Below, piece by piece: positions 8,684-17,729 of a stretch of DNA of 64,000 bases (positions are counted from its first letter, which is position 1; every line of letters begins with the position of its first letter). The DNA is taken from the NCBI RefSeq assembly GCF_002896855.1, contig NZ_CP021850.1:459665-523664 (forward strand), read 5' to 3'. The position numbers were made by a program, and so were the translations under genes. The notes under the pieces are model-generated. The model was not told the DNA's origin, did not search any database, and was given only the letters and a program-made list of their open reading frames with translations. This DNA is from Clostridium thermosuccinogenes (GTDB taxonomy: Bacteria; Bacillota; Clostridia; Acetivibrionales; DSM-5807).

Positions 8684-8881
8684 TTAAAGATGCCTTCTCA
8701 ATCGTTCTATAACCCTGCTTCTACCCATAATCTGCATGATTTCATAAAGATCCGGGGTATTAGTACGGCCTGTCAATGCGATCCTCAGCACCATAGCCAC
8801 ATCGCCAACATGACCTTTTAAATCGGATGGGTTTTTCTTAAAAGACTTCATGTCTCTGGCATATCCCAATTGATCACACAA
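8684..8881 (-). pseudogene. gltX: C-terminal fragment of glutamyl-tRNA synthetase
   Basis: A 65-codon reverse frame whose product contains 'SDLKGHVGDVAMVLRIALTG' and 'TPDLYEIMQIMGRSRVIERL'. This is the anticodon-binding C-terminus of class I glutamyl-tRNA synthetase ('...RIALTGR...SPxLYEIMxxLG...'). The catalytic Rossmann domain with HIGH and KMSKS is missing, and nothing upstream on that strand continues it. It is therefore a relic, perhaps left by a rearrangement or by a lost second gltX copy. No ribosome binding site of note was seen. Confidence 0.7.
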
Positions 8882-9097
8882 ACTTTATCAAATTTTATCA
8901 CAGTTAAATAGTGTGTTATTCCTTTGATTAAATATTGATTCAGTGCATAATAAATATTATATCCAACTTGTCAAATGCAATATTGAGAATATATTTTCTC
9001 AACTACATCATAAGAGTTACAGCATAAAAAGATAACTTGGCACTTATTGACTCTGCCCCAAGGGCATACTCTACAATCAACTTAAGGGGGTGGAGAT

Positions 9098-10048
9098 ATG
9101 AGCTTGCTTATAAAGCTATTGTATAAACGCATCGGATTAATCACACCGACTATCATCATAAGTATATTTGCTATCCTGGCATCCTTATGGTGGAACGCAC
9201 AGCTCAGTACAATCATCAACACTATTAACGCACACAATTTTGTTTCCATAAGAACAATAATTATTGCGGCAATTGCCATCTTTATCAACATGGGACTGGC
9301 TTATTCGTTGAATATGTGTTCAGGCTGGACATGTGAAACGTTGGCGCATGATCTCCGCATGGGATATGCTAAGTATTTCACTGCTTTGTCATTAGCCGAA
9401 ATTGAAAATCTCAATGCGGGTGAACAGCTTTCCAGGCTTCAAAATGAGATAGGCGATGTGTCCGGCTTTCTTGGTGCCAACCTGTTTACCATTGTGAATG
9501 ATTTGATAAAATTTATCGGCACCTTTTCATGGATGCTTTGGCTCAATCCGAAGTTGACGCTGCTTGCCAATATACCAACCGCCATTATCATGTGGTATAC
9601 GGTTTATTCCAGCAAGGTCATTGGTAAAGCAACATATAGAAGCCAGCAGGCCAATGCACAAATGAACAATTTTGCGGACACGTTGATCACAATATTTCCG
9701 GTTTTGCGACTTTTTGACGCCAATCTACTTCTTCAGGAAAAATACAATACGGCCCTGGAGCAGTGGGAAAGTGCGAGTATCTCACAAGAAAGCAAACGAG
9801 CGAAACTGATGTCACTGTCAGCCTTGTTGTCATGCATCCCTCTATTATTGCTTTTTTTAATCGGCGGCACGCAAATCATTCGGGGGACTACAACCATTGG
9901 CACATTATATATTTTCATCAATCTTTCCGGGAATGTATCCGGCGTGATGATGAACATGCCGGGACGGATAGCCATGTTCCGTGGATTCTCAGCCAATATG
10001 AAAAGAATAGAACCGTTTGTATCGATAGAAAAAAGACCAGCTAATTAA
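9098..10048 (+). CDS. ABC exporter transmembrane protein (TMD only)
   Basis: 316 residues that match the six-helix membrane domain of type IV (MsbA-like) ABC exporters: hydrophobic segments near residues 12-33, 50-70, 130-150, 155-172, 242-262 and 270-290, with the cytoplasmic 'NAGEQLSRLQNEIGDVSGF' between them. The chain ends at 'RIEPFVSIEKRPAN' exactly where a fused ATPase domain would begin, so this subunit has none of its own. GGGGGTGG at 9086-9093 is the ribosome binding site. The matching ATPase gene now lies 1.86 kb downstream, beyond an IS110-type element. Whether the split is natural or was caused by the insertion is discussed in the findings. Confidence 0.8.
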   Translation: MSLLIKLLYKRIGLITPTIIISIFAILASLWWNAQLSTIINTINAHNFVSIRTIIIAAIAIFINMGLAYSLNMCSGWTCETLAHDLRMGYAKYFTALSLAEIENLNAGEQLSRLQNEIGDVSGFLGANLFTIVNDLIKFIGTFSWMLWLNPKLTLLANIPTAIIMWYTVYSSKVIGKATYRSQQANAQMNNFADTLITIFPVLRLFDANLLLQEKYNTALEQWESASISQESKRAKLMSLSALLSCIPLLLLFLIGGTQIIRGTTTIGTLYIFINLSGNVSGVMMNMPGRIAMFRGFSANMKRIEPFVSIEKRPAN

Positions 10049-10059
10049 AGTCAAGAGCT

Positions 10060-10092
10060 TTTTTTGAAAAATAAAAGAATTTTTCAAAAAAC
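10060..10092. terminator. AT-rich hairpin after the TMD gene
   Basis: TTTTTTGAAAAAT, spacer AAAAG, AATTTTTCAAAAAA form a long AT-only stem shortly after the stop of the ABC membrane gene. It may be a weak terminator or the edge of the inserted element. Confidence 0.4.
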
Positions 10093-10205
10093 ACATGAGC
10101 TAAAAAAGGCATGACAACAAGACCACCCAGGTGAAGTAGACATAAAATAGCTGGTCCAAAATAGTAAGTTGCTCTTTGAAAACTAAACATCAAGTAACAG
10201 TACTA

Positions 10206-11495
10206 TTAAGCTGCTGTATGCTTTGCTGCAAGATTCTTCGCATGTTCCTGAGGGCTACGTAGCTGATAAGGCTTTCTATCCCTAAGAACAGCAAAAATAT
10301 AATTAACAAGCTTACGCATAACAGCTCCTAAGGCCACTTTTTTAGGCTTGTTCTGGCATTTGTTTTTGTAATATTCCATCAGTACAGGGTTGCAAGCTGT
10401 TTTGTCACGCTTAGTGCGGATATTAGCAAGAGCAATTGTGAAAAGTACCCTGCGAAGCAGCCTTGACCCCCTTTTTGACATCTTGTTTTGTGTGCCGGTA
10501 AACTCTCCGGACTGCATTACAGAGGGGTCAATGCCGAAATAAGCAACTAGCTTGCCTGGCTTTGAAAAAGCTGAAAAGTCGCCAATTTCAGCCAGAATGG
10601 TAACAGCAGAGATAAGTCCTATACCTGGAATGCTTTGTAGAAGCTCGAGAGTCAGTGCCAGCATGGGTATGTCCTTTGCCATATCTTCAGCAATCAATGA
10701 ACGAATGGCTTTGAGGACTTTCTCAAGGTTTTCCTCCAAGGTTTTAATCATAGAGATATACACCCCAAGCATGGCAATATTTGAAGAGTTATTAATGCTC
10801 AAAGGTGCAAATTCTCTGGCCTTGGAGACCAAAAGCTCATACTTTGCAGTTGACCACTTAAGGCTTCTGCGGGAATTCTTTTGTATCAGTGCAATCAACT
10901 TGTTTCTGTTGGCTTTAAGAATATGCACAGGCGTAGGATATTTTTCTAATACTGCGAGAGCAGCCTTTGAAAAGATGTTAGGGAATACATCCTTGAAGTT
11001 TAGCATGAGTTGGTCAACAATACCTGTAAGCCTGTTTTTGTAGGCAGTAAGTTCGTCAGAGAGCTTGTAGTACTGTCGGCAAAGGCTTCGCAGACATTCA
11101 ATATCTTCATCTGGGATATTAGTAGTTTTAAGCTCCTGAAATCTGTATAGCAGGGCAATTTTCCGGGCATCAACTTTATCATTTTTCACTTTCCTGATTC
11201 CAATATTTTTGATAGAATCAGTTTGGATGGGGTTTATGATGGAAACCTCAAATCCAGCTTTACAAAGTGAATGGAAAAGGATTTTGTGATAGTGCCCGGT
11301 GGATTCCATGACGACGAAAGGCCTAGAATCAAAGTCCTTTTCCGTTTTTTTCAGTAATTTAACGGCTCTTTCAACGTCAGAACTGGAATCATGGCGGATC
11401 TTCATGCGGGCAATTACTTCATTGGATGGAGAAAGAATTGCCATCTCACTAAAGAATTTACCTACATCGATTCCTGCCATAGGTCTGAAATTCAT
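10206..11495 (-). CDS. IS110-family transposase
   Basis: 429 residues. The N-terminal DEDD RuvC-like domain begins 'MAGIDVGKFFSEMAIL', and 'VVMESTGHYHKILFHSL' supplies the following acidic residue. The C-terminal Tnp2 (transposase_20) domain is recognised by 'LLQSIPGIGLISAVTILAEIGDFSAFSKPGKLVAYFGIDPS' and carries the catalytic serine region ('QSGEFTG...SKRGSRLLRRVLF'). I chose the ATG at 11495 because AAGGAGG lies nine bases upstream on that strand. The length is full for the family, so the gene looks intact. This enzyme class works with a structured bridge RNA that is encoded in the element's own non-coding end. Confidence 0.9.
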   Translation of the reverse strand: MNFRPMAGIDVGKFFSEMAILSPSNEVIARMKIRHDSSSDVERAVKLLKKTEKDFDSRPFVVMESTGHYHKILFHSLCKAGFEVSIINPIQTDSIKNIGIRKVKNDKVDARKIALLYRFQELKTTNIPDEDIECLRSLCRQYYKLSDELTAYKNRLTGIVDQLMLNFKDVFPNIFSKAALAVLEKYPTPVHILKANRNKLIALIQKNSRRSLKWSTAKYELLVSKAREFAPLSINNSSNIAMLGVYISMIKTLEENLEKVLKAIRSLIAEDMAKDIPMLALTLELLQSIPGIGLISAVTILAEIGDFSAFSKPGKLVAYFGIDPSVMQSGEFTGTQNKMSKRGSRLLRRVLFTIALANIRTKRDKTACNPVLMEYYKNKCQNKPKKVALGAVMRKLVNYIFAVLRDRKPYQLRSPQEHAKNLAAKHTAA

Positions 11496-11740
11496 AAAAA
11501 ATGCCTCCTTTACAAGATGAATGGACTTAAAAGTCTCCATTCCTTCCCATGTAAGCAAACAACCTTGCATGTGACACGAGGAACCAGCTTTAAGCTGGCC
11601 TCAACCAGCCAAATCATGTAGACTTACCGGAATGGATAAATACTCTTTTTTACGGGTAATCGGCCCGCTAAGGTCCGTCCCAGGAGGTGAAACACACACC
11701 TTCCAAGTCCGGAAAATATTATACATGATTGTCAAAGTTC
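11496..11740 (-). ncRNA. Candidate bridge RNA region of the IS110 element
   Basis: The stretch directly upstream of the transposase start has no gene but contains stems such as CCAGCTTTAAGCTGG at 11584-11598 and GC-rich blocks near 11655-11720. In the IS110 group the bridge RNA is encoded in this position. The assignment comes from position and visible hairpins only; target- and donor-binding loops were not resolved. Confidence 0.4.
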
Positions 11741-11908
11741 AGGCCAACAGATGCTGGCATAATGGCTAAGATGTGAAGCCGGATGATGTGCTTGATGTTT
11801 GGAAAAGTATGAAGCTTAAAATGTTATGTTAACTATAAAAATTGATGGGTCAAACAGTGGCTTTGGTCACTGATTTAATACAATATTAATTGTACAAGGA
11901 GGTAAAAA

Positions 11909-12547
11909 ATGGGCATACGTGTTGAAAACTTGTCTTTTGCCTATGGTGAACACCAAGTCCTGCGGGATATAAATTTAATTGTTGAAACCGGTGAAAGAAT
12001 TGGGATCATTGGGACGAGCGGCTGTGGAAAAAGCACGCTTTTAAAGCTGCTGGCAGGCCTATATTCAGCTCAAAAGGGTATTGTTGAGGTTCAGGGAGTG
12101 CGCAAGCCGAAGGAAATACGCAAGCATGTGGCAATGGTGATGCAGAATGCAATGTTGTTTCCGGCGAGCATTAAAGACAATATCACCTGCGGGCACCCTA
12201 TGAGCGATGAAGTGATCATGCAAGCTTGCTACGCGGCGCAGCTTTCGGATTGGATTGCCACTTTGCCGGACGGAATGGATACTTTTGTGGGAGAACGCGG
12301 TGGAAGGGTTTCCGGGGGACAAGCGCAGCGTATTGCCATCGCCCGTGCCATTGCAAAAGGTGCGCCGGTTGTGTTGCTGGATGAGGCGATAAGCGCGCTG
12401 GACGGCGATACCAGCAATGCTGTTTTATCTGCGCTGGAAAGCCTTACAAAAGGCAAAACTGTAGTAAGCGTAAGTCACCGGCCCGAGGCTTTGGCAGGGT
12501 GCAGCCGTGTATACCGGCTGGAGGGAGGGCAGCTTTATAATGTGTAG
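11909..12547 (+). CDS. ABC exporter ATPase domain as separate protein
   Basis: 212 residues that form a complete nucleotide-binding domain: Walker A 'GTSGCGKST' (about residues 36-44), Q-loop 'VMQNAMLFPASIKDNI', signature 'VSGGQAQRIAIARAI', Walker B 'VVLLDEAISALD' and the switch histidine in 'SVSHRPEA'. The sequence is of the type IV exporter class, normally fused to a membrane domain, yet it has its own ribosome binding site (AAGGAGG at 11897-11903) and ATG. The next gene overlaps it by eight bases and encodes a second membrane domain. It should power the transporter formed with the two flanking TMD proteins. Confidence 0.85.
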   Translation: MGIRVENLSFAYGEHQVLRDINLIVETGERIGIIGTSGCGKSTLLKLLAGLYSAQKGIVEVQGVRKPKEIRKHVAMVMQNAMLFPASIKDNITCGHPMSDEVIMQACYAAQLSDWIATLPDGMDTFVGERGGRVSGGQAQRIAIARAIAKGAPVVLLDEAISALDGDTSNAVLSALESLTKGKTVVSVSHRPEALAGCSRVYRLEGGQLYNV

Positions 12548-13514
12548 CATACGGGAAATAGGGAAATTGTTTAAAATGGCAGGTAAGGTCAGGCTTTTCA
12601 TCATATTGACATTGCTGCGTTGTCCCTTTGACGCTCTGCAAACGGCCATTCAAGCAAGCTTTTTACAGTTTGCCTTTAATTCGATAAATAAGGGAAGCCA
12701 AGAGGAATTAATTCATGTTTGTGTGTTGTTTGGTATTGGAAGTCTGCTTCTTTTTTTATATAATGGAACTATATGGACGTTATACGCCACTTTTGTTACA
12801 AAATGGGTGGGCACAATACGCCGAAAGTTGTTCAGGCATATTTCCTGCTTATCTTTGCAGCAGATTGAAGCAAAGCCGTCCGGAGAATGGATAACACGGC
12901 TGAATGCTGATGTTCAGGCAGCGACGGCTATATTAAACCAATCTATACATCTACCGCACGCAGTCGTGTCAACCGTAAATATTGGCGTGTCCTCCATGAT
13001 TCTCGTTTTGATGGACCCGGGGATATTTGGGTTGATCATAATGTTTGTTATTCCGCATATATTAATCAGTCAGCTTTTTATCGCCAAACCCATGATCCGT
13101 TTTGCAATGAACGTGCAGGAAGCGACCGCAAGGAATGCCACGGATATGAATGCGCTTGTAACCTGCGCTGATACAGCCATCCTTTATGATGCACAGGAAT
13201 TTCTATTGAGACGTTTTGAGAAAAGCAGCTTGGAGCTTAGAAAAGCCAACATGAAAATACAACATCGCAAGGCTATGGGAAGCGGATTGCTGCCATTGAT
13301 GGGTATGAGTGGTTACCTTGTTATCTTACTGATCGGCGGAGGCTGGATGGCCGCCGGGACCATGACCTTTGGTGAGCTTACAGCAGCCTTTCAGTATAGG
13401 GGTGGCGTACTGGTAGGCTCGATGATGCTTATAAACAGTTTGGTGAATATAAAAACTGCGCTGGCGGGAGTAAAGCGCGTTAATGAAACGATGCGCATTG
13501 AATTGGAGGAATGA
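12540..13514 (+). CDS. ABC exporter transmembrane protein (TMD only), second subunit
   Basis: 324 residues with six predicted membrane helices and the exporter-type cytoplasmic loop 'EAKPSGEWITRLNADVQAATAIL'. It ends 'ALAGVKRVNETMRIELEE', again right where an ATPase domain would normally follow, and has none. I chose ATG 12540 because GGAGGGAGG lies at 12520-12528 and the start overlaps the ATPase gene by eight bases, a sign of coupling. The overlap with the MerR gene downstream makes one operon. With the first TMD protein and the shared ATPase it would form a TMD-NBD-TMD exporter of unknown cargo. Confidence 0.8.
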   Translation: MCSIREIGKLFKMAGKVRLFIILTLLRCPFDALQTAIQASFLQFAFNSINKGSQEELIHVCVLFGIGSLLLFLYNGTIWTLYATFVTKWVGTIRRKLFRHISCLSLQQIEAKPSGEWITRLNADVQAATAILNQSIHLPHAVVSTVNIGVSSMILVLMDPGIFGLIIMFVIPHILISQLFIAKPMIRFAMNVQEATARNATDMNALVTCADTAILYDAQEFLLRRFEKSSLELRKANMKIQHRKAMGSGLLPLMGMSGYLVILLIGGGWMAAGTMTFGELTAAFQYRGGVLVGSMMLINSLVNIKTALAGVKRVNETMRIELEE

Positions 13515-13987
13515 GTATGGAAGAACCATTGATGAGAATAGGCGAGATTGCGGCGTTTTTTAATGTGTCTGTGAAAGCGATACGCATATATGAGAAAAAA
13601 GGTATCATCAAGCCTGCAAAAGTCGATCCTGACACAGGGTATCGCTATTATTCCGCCGATCAGGTGCAAACACTGGATGCCCTGCTTGAGCTTAAAATGC
13701 TTGGATTTTCTTTGTCTGAGATAAAAAATATCCTATCAGGAGGGGTAAATAAGAACGACCTCGTGGCGGCGCTTGTACGAAAGCGTTTAGCGTGGCAGGA
13801 CGCTATAGCCTCTGCTGAGAACAAGATAGATGCCATTGATAAAATAACCGAACGCATCGCCAAATCGAAGGAAGCAATTAAACTGCAAGAGCTTACTGAC
13901 GAGCAGCGGGCGTGGCTCCTCGTTAAGATGGTATGTGTTGAGGATTTGCATGGCCAGAGCGTATTGAGCGAGGCGTTATGGCTGTGA
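13511..13987 (+). CDS. MerR-family transcriptional regulator
   Basis: 158 residues. The N-terminal MerR helix-turn-helix and wing are typical: 'MRIGEIAAFFNVSVKAIRIYEKKGIIKPAKVDPDTGYRYYSADQVQTL' covers residues 8-55. A coiled-coil dimerisation helix follows at about 85-125. The effector-binding C-terminal domain of BmrR/TipA-type members is missing and the protein stops at 'LSEALWL', so it is either a short form or has lost its C-terminus. Its start overlaps the stop of the ABC membrane gene (ATGA), so the regulator is probably part of, and controls, the exporter operon. Confidence 0.85.
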   Translation: MSMEEPLMRIGEIAAFFNVSVKAIRIYEKKGIIKPAKVDPDTGYRYYSADQVQTLDALLELKMLGFSLSEIKNILSGGVNKNDLVAALVRKRLAWQDAIASAENKIDAIDKITERIAKSKEAIKLQELTDEQRAWLLVKMVCVEDLHGQSVLSEALWL

Positions 13988-14330
13988 CAGCTTTAAAATT
14001 TAGTTTGGAATTTAAAAGTGGTCACAATTGAACTAATAAAAACTGCAATAATCAAAATTGAGACTGTTCCGGAGGTGATGCTGATAGATGCTGTAAATAT
14101 GGGCTTTGATAAGCAGATTCAACAATATGCTAATGACGAGAGATTGTGAAGCTTTTCAACAAGCACAATTCCTGTCGCAAGCGGGAAGATGTGATGAAAA
14201 CATGAGTTCAGAAGACATTGCAGGCTATATCGCAATCCAATTCCGGATCACATCGGTGTCAAAAAGGCTGAGGGATTTATCAAGCAAATGGGGGGCATAA
14301 ATAAAATAAAAAATAAAGGCGGGTTATTTT
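13988..14330. other. Intergenic region before the GH9 gene
   Basis: 343 bases without a supported gene. Two open frames of 45-64 codons cross it but show no known domain and overlap each other, so I leave them uncalled. The final 20 bases hold AAAGGCGGG, a weak ribosome binding site for the GH9 gene. Confidence 0.4.
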
Positions 14331-16682
14331 ATGGATGCGAATTTTAAAAAGCAATTGATAGAGTCCGGATATATTCATTTGCCACTGGAGGTTGATTATT
14401 CAAAATCATTGGAGAACAGACAGCTTCGAAAGAAAGCTAATAAAAGTGTCCTCCTCTGGGACGGCAAAGATATGGACTGTTGGTCGGCGCAGGGCAGGGG
14501 CATCATTGAACGTAAACAACCCGGTATCCTGCGTATAACTGTTCCTTCCCGTTCAGAATCGTGGCCGGAAGGGTCCCCTGAGGATGGAGACTATTGCTCC
14601 TTCGGGCAGCTGGAAGCTATACTCAATACAAATAATGCCGATTGGACAATGTATAATAGGCTCTATTTTAAGATTAGGCCTGAATGTAACGGTATGCATA
14701 GCCCCATGCTCAATGTGAGGTTGCGTAACGACGGCAAAATCAAAATCCCTGATGTGTATGAGCGAGAGGGATACCATATTGTGCATCTGAAAAATCATAT
14801 CTGGAATGAATGCGTATGGGAAATCCCGGCCCTTCCACGGGACTGCATCACAAGCATCACCTTTGAGGTACACAGCTATGGGCAGGAGCTGTCTATGGAC
14901 ACCCATATGAGATATGATATATGCGATATCCGTCTTGAGGCTATTGATAAACCGGATATTACCATTGGGTGGCAGTGCATGGAGGACACTGCTGTCTACT
15001 CTACTGAAGCCTATTGGGCAGATGGAAGGAAAACCGCTGTAGCAAATACTACCGAAGAAATATTCCATATTCGTGATGTTAACAGCAATGAAATTGTATT
15101 CACAGGTAAAGCAGAACCTTTGAAAAATAAAAAAGGGTCCTTTTCCATCTTGGATTTTTCATCAGTCAAAACTGAAGGCACATACCGTATTGAGATGGGA
15201 AAGTTTATAAGTGAATCCTTCAGGATCTCCAACACTCCTCTTGAAGAATGTGTCTGGAAATTAATCAATTTTCTTTACTGTGAGCGCTGCGGTTATCCTG
15301 TCCAAGGCCGTCATGGCACATGTCACGGGGATATTATAGCAAAACACAACGGCTTAATCCTTGCATATAACGGAGGATGGCATGACGCAGGAGATGTTTC
15401 CCAACAAACTGCGCAGACCGCTGAGGTGGTTCATGCTCTTTTGGAAATGGCGGGTAAGGTTAAAAATGACCGTTTGCTTTATAACCGCATCATGGAAGAG
15501 GCTGCATGGGGCATGGATTTTGTATTGAGAATGCGTTTCGGCGACGGATACCGTGCCACAAGTGCAGGAATACGAAGATGGAGTAATGGCCTTATCGGAG
15601 ATATGGACGATACTATGGCAAGGGTGCATAACCATTCATTTGAAAACTTTCTGATGTCAGGAATCGAAGCGTATGCGGTATCAGCCTTCAGGGACAGAGA
15701 CCCTGAGTTGGCCTGGAAATGCCTGCAATCCGCTAAAGAAGACTACCATTTTGCCGTTGAAAGATTCAGAGAAAAAGGAATGGAGCTCCCCGTCATCTTC
15801 GAACATACCTATAATTCTGGGCTATCGCAATACCTGGCTACCCAAAGCTGGGCAGCCTCCATGATTTACTCCGCTTGCGGTGACAGCTATTATGCAAAAC
15901 AGGCGGAGATTTATGGGGACAGACTGATGGAATGCCAGGAACAGGGCAATCCTGAGATACCATTAAAGGGCTTTTTCTACCGCACCCCTGAAAAAAAGAC
16001 CATTGTACATTTTAATCATCAATCCCGGGAGCAAATATTCATGCAGGCTCTTGAAGCGCTCTGCCGCTCCCAGCCTGACAACCCACGCCGCATTGCATGG
16101 GAAAACTCCATGCGAATGTATGGTGACTACATCAAATCGATTATGCAGTACACCCAGCCGTATGACCTCATACCCGCCGGTATCCATTGCATTGATGAAG
16201 TTGAGGATAGTGAGACCTTTGCCCTATTGCATCTTATGACCAGGTATGAAGACGAAAGGGATAACTACAGGCAGCAGCTCGAAAACGGCATCAAGCTCAA
16301 CGAAAAATACTATATGCGTTGTTTCCCCGTATGGTTTTCTTTCAGAGGGAACAGTGCCGTACATCTGGCAGCGGGCAAAGCGGCATCGATCATCGGCCGA
16401 TATTTTGACGATAAGGAACTCATTGAAATTGCGCGGGGGCAAATATATTGGACCCTCGGTAAAAATCCCTTCGGTCAGTCGCTCATATATGGCGCAGGGA
16501 GCAACTATGCCCAGCAATACGGTGCGTTGAACGGTGAGATGGTGGGCAGCATACCCGTGGGCATTCAAACAAGAGGAAATGAAGACATCCCGTATTGGCC
16601 CATTGAAAACAACGCGACATACAAAGAGGTATGGACTACCTCAGCCGGACGATGGCTTTGGTTGGCTGCTGATTTATATTAA
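14331..16682 (+). CDS. Cytoplasmic GH9 glycoside hydrolase, possible exo-glucosaminidase
   Basis: 783 residues: an N-terminal beta-rich region (1-215), a CelD_N-like Ig domain (about 220-300) and a GH9 (alpha/alpha)6 barrel (about 305-783). The catalytic aspartate motif is 'HDAGD' at 351-355 (D352/D355). Near the C-terminus 'NATYKEVWTTSAG' aligns with the usual 'NEVA..YN' block and makes E766 the likely acid. There is no signal peptide, dockerin or cellulose-binding module, and the 'PHHR' active-site motif of cellulases is absent. GH9 members of this layout in Vibrionaceae are intracellular exo-beta-D-glucosaminidases. With the sugar kinase and NagB-like gene downstream, hydrolysis of imported amino-sugar oligomers is a reasonable inference. 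Confidence 0.8.
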   Translation: MDANFKKQLIESGYIHLPLEVDYSKSLENRQLRKKANKSVLLWDGKDMDCWSAQGRGIIERKQPGILRITVPSRSESWPEGSPEDGDYCSFGQLEAILNTNNADWTMYNRLYFKIRPECNGMHSPMLNVRLRNDGKIKIPDVYEREGYHIVHLKNHIWNECVWEIPALPRDCITSITFEVHSYGQELSMDTHMRYDICDIRLEAIDKPDITIGWQCMEDTAVYSTEAYWADGRKTAVANTTEEIFHIRDVNSNEIVFTGKAEPLKNKKGSFSILDFSSVKTEGTYRIEMGKFISESFRISNTPLEECVWKLINFLYCERCGYPVQGRHGTCHGDIIAKHNGLILAYNGGWHDAGDVSQQTAQTAEVVHALLEMAGKVKNDRLLYNRIMEEAAWGMDFVLRMRFGDGYRATSAGIRRWSNGLIGDMDDTMARVHNHSFENFLMSGIEAYAVSAFRDRDPELAWKCLQSAKEDYHFAVERFREKGMELPVIFEHTYNSGLSQYLATQSWAASMIYSACGDSYYAKQAEIYGDRLMECQEQGNPEIPLKGFFYRTPEKKTIVHFNHQSREQIFMQALEALCRSQPDNPRRIAWENSMRMYGDYIKSIMQYTQPYDLIPAGIHCIDEVEDSETFALLHLMTRYEDERDNYRQQLENGIKLNEKYYMRCFPVWFSFRGNSAVHLAAGKAASIIGRYFDDKELIEIARGQIYWTLGKNPFGQSLIYGAGSNYAQQYGALNGEMVGSIPVGIQTRGNEDIPYWPIENNATYKEVWTTSAGRWLWLAADLY

Positions 16683-16742
16683 CAGACGAAAAAAAGTAAT
16701 CCGGCACTGAAAATATTCAAAACCGATAAAGGAGAGAACGAT

Positions 16743-17729
16743 ATGGCTATACTTGCAATAGACCAGGGCGCATCCAAAACTTCAGTTCTTGTTGCATCTT
16801 TGGATGGTCGAATCCTTGGGGAAGGTAAATCGGAGGGAGCCTGTTATTTTACTGTGGGTCTGGAGAGAGCAAAATCTGCCATAATGACAGCGGCATTCCA
16901 GGCCTTGGCTCAAGCCGGTCTGACTATTAATGACATTTCAATTGTTATTGGCGGGCTTGCTGGGGCCAACTGGCCGGATGAGATAGAGATGTTGCAAAAT
17001 GAAATGAAAAGCCTTTTCAAGCTAGAAAAGGCATGGGTGTGGAATGACAGCGTCATTGCATTGCGTGCTGGTACGGATTCTGACTGCGGGATTGTACTTT
17101 GCTGCGGGTCAGGAATGAACTGTGCGGTTGTCATTGGAGGCAAGCTTCATGCTGTTTATAACAATTATATCGATTCCGTGGATCAAGGCGGAGAAGGATT
17201 CGGACACAGGGTGCTAAAGGCGGTATTCCAAAGCCATATAAAGATTAAAGGGCCTACTTCCCTGACAAAGCGAGTGATGGAGTTTTTTGGGTATGATGAT
17301 ATGGATGCCATGCTGCTTGCTTATCAGCGCGGTCATCTTACAAGGCGTCTTAAAGATATTTCCGTGCTTTTATTTGATGAAGCAAAGCATAATGATAGGG
17401 AGGCTCTTGAGATTATTTACTCCTACGGGAAGTCTATCAGCAGATATGTTACATCGGCGATAAAAAGATATGACATCGACACTAAAAAATGCGAGGTAAT
17501 TTTGTCCGGCGGGCTATTCAAGATAGACAATCCACTTCTTGCGGAGACGGTATGTTCCCATATCCATAGGGTATACTCGGATGTTAAGATAAAGCAGGCC
17601 AAGTACGAACCTGTGGTGGGTGCCGTTTTGATGGGACTTGATATGATTGAGGCTAAAGATGGCAAGGCGCATGAGCTCTGCAAAGAGGAAGCGGAGAAGT
17701 GGGGACTTACGCGCTTTGGCCGAGGCTGA
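16743..17729 (+). CDS. BadF/BadG-family sugar kinase (N-acetylglucosamine kinase-like)
   Basis: 328 residues of the ASKHA fold. It starts 'MAILAIDQGASKTSVLVASLDG', the phosphate-1 loop, followed by 'GLAGANWPDE', 'WNDSVIALRAG' (candidate catalytic Asp near 100), the 'LCCGSGMNCAVVIGG' phosphate-2 loop, 'DQGGEGFGHRV' and the adenosine motif 'VILSGGLFK'. This is the BadF/NAGK group that includes eukaryotic-type GlcNAc kinase and bacterial glucosamine kinase. It lies 60 bases after the GH9 gene with AAAGGAGAG as ribosome binding site. The likely reaction is phosphorylation of GlcN or GlcNAc released by the hydrolase (inference from context). The activator subunits of benzoyl-CoA reductase share this fold but would need Fe-S cysteines, which are not evident. 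Confidence 0.8.
   Translation: MAILAIDQGASKTSVLVASLDGRILGEGKSEGACYFTVGLERAKSAIMTAAFQALAQAGLTINDISIVIGGLAGANWPDEIEMLQNEMKSLFKLEKAWVWNDSVIALRAGTDSDCGIVLCCGSGMNCAVVIGGKLHAVYNNYIDSVDQGGEGFGHRVLKAVFQSHIKIKGPTSLTKRVMEFFGYDDMDAMLLAYQRGHLTRRLKDISVLLFDEAKHNDREALEIIYSYGKSISRYVTSAIKRYDIDTKKCEVILSGGLFKIDNPLLAETVCSHIHRVYSDVKIKQAKYEPVVGAVLMGLDMIEAKDGKAHELCKEEAEKWGLTRFGRG

Larger units (their letters stand above)
10185..11800 (-). mobile_element. IS110-family insertion element (ends approximate)
   Basis: The element consists of a reverse-strand IS110-type transposase gene plus about 240-300 non-coding bases upstream of it. IS110 elements normally lack clear terminal repeats and often leave no target duplication, so the ends are uncertain. 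A 10-bp inverted pair, AAACATCAAG at 10185-10194 and CTTGATGTTT at 11791-11800, is the only candidate boundary signal and may be chance. It sits between an ABC membrane gene and its ATPase gene. Confidence 0.6.

Noticed and set aside
10185-11800. AAACATCAAG / CTTGATGTTT as certain ends of the IS110 element
   Set aside because: IS110 elements often have no such repeats, and a 10-bp match over 1.6 kb can arise by chance; kept only as approximate bounds.
14106-14300. 64-codon frame before the GH9 gene
   Set aside because: TTG start without ribosome binding site, no recognisable domain, overlaps another open frame.
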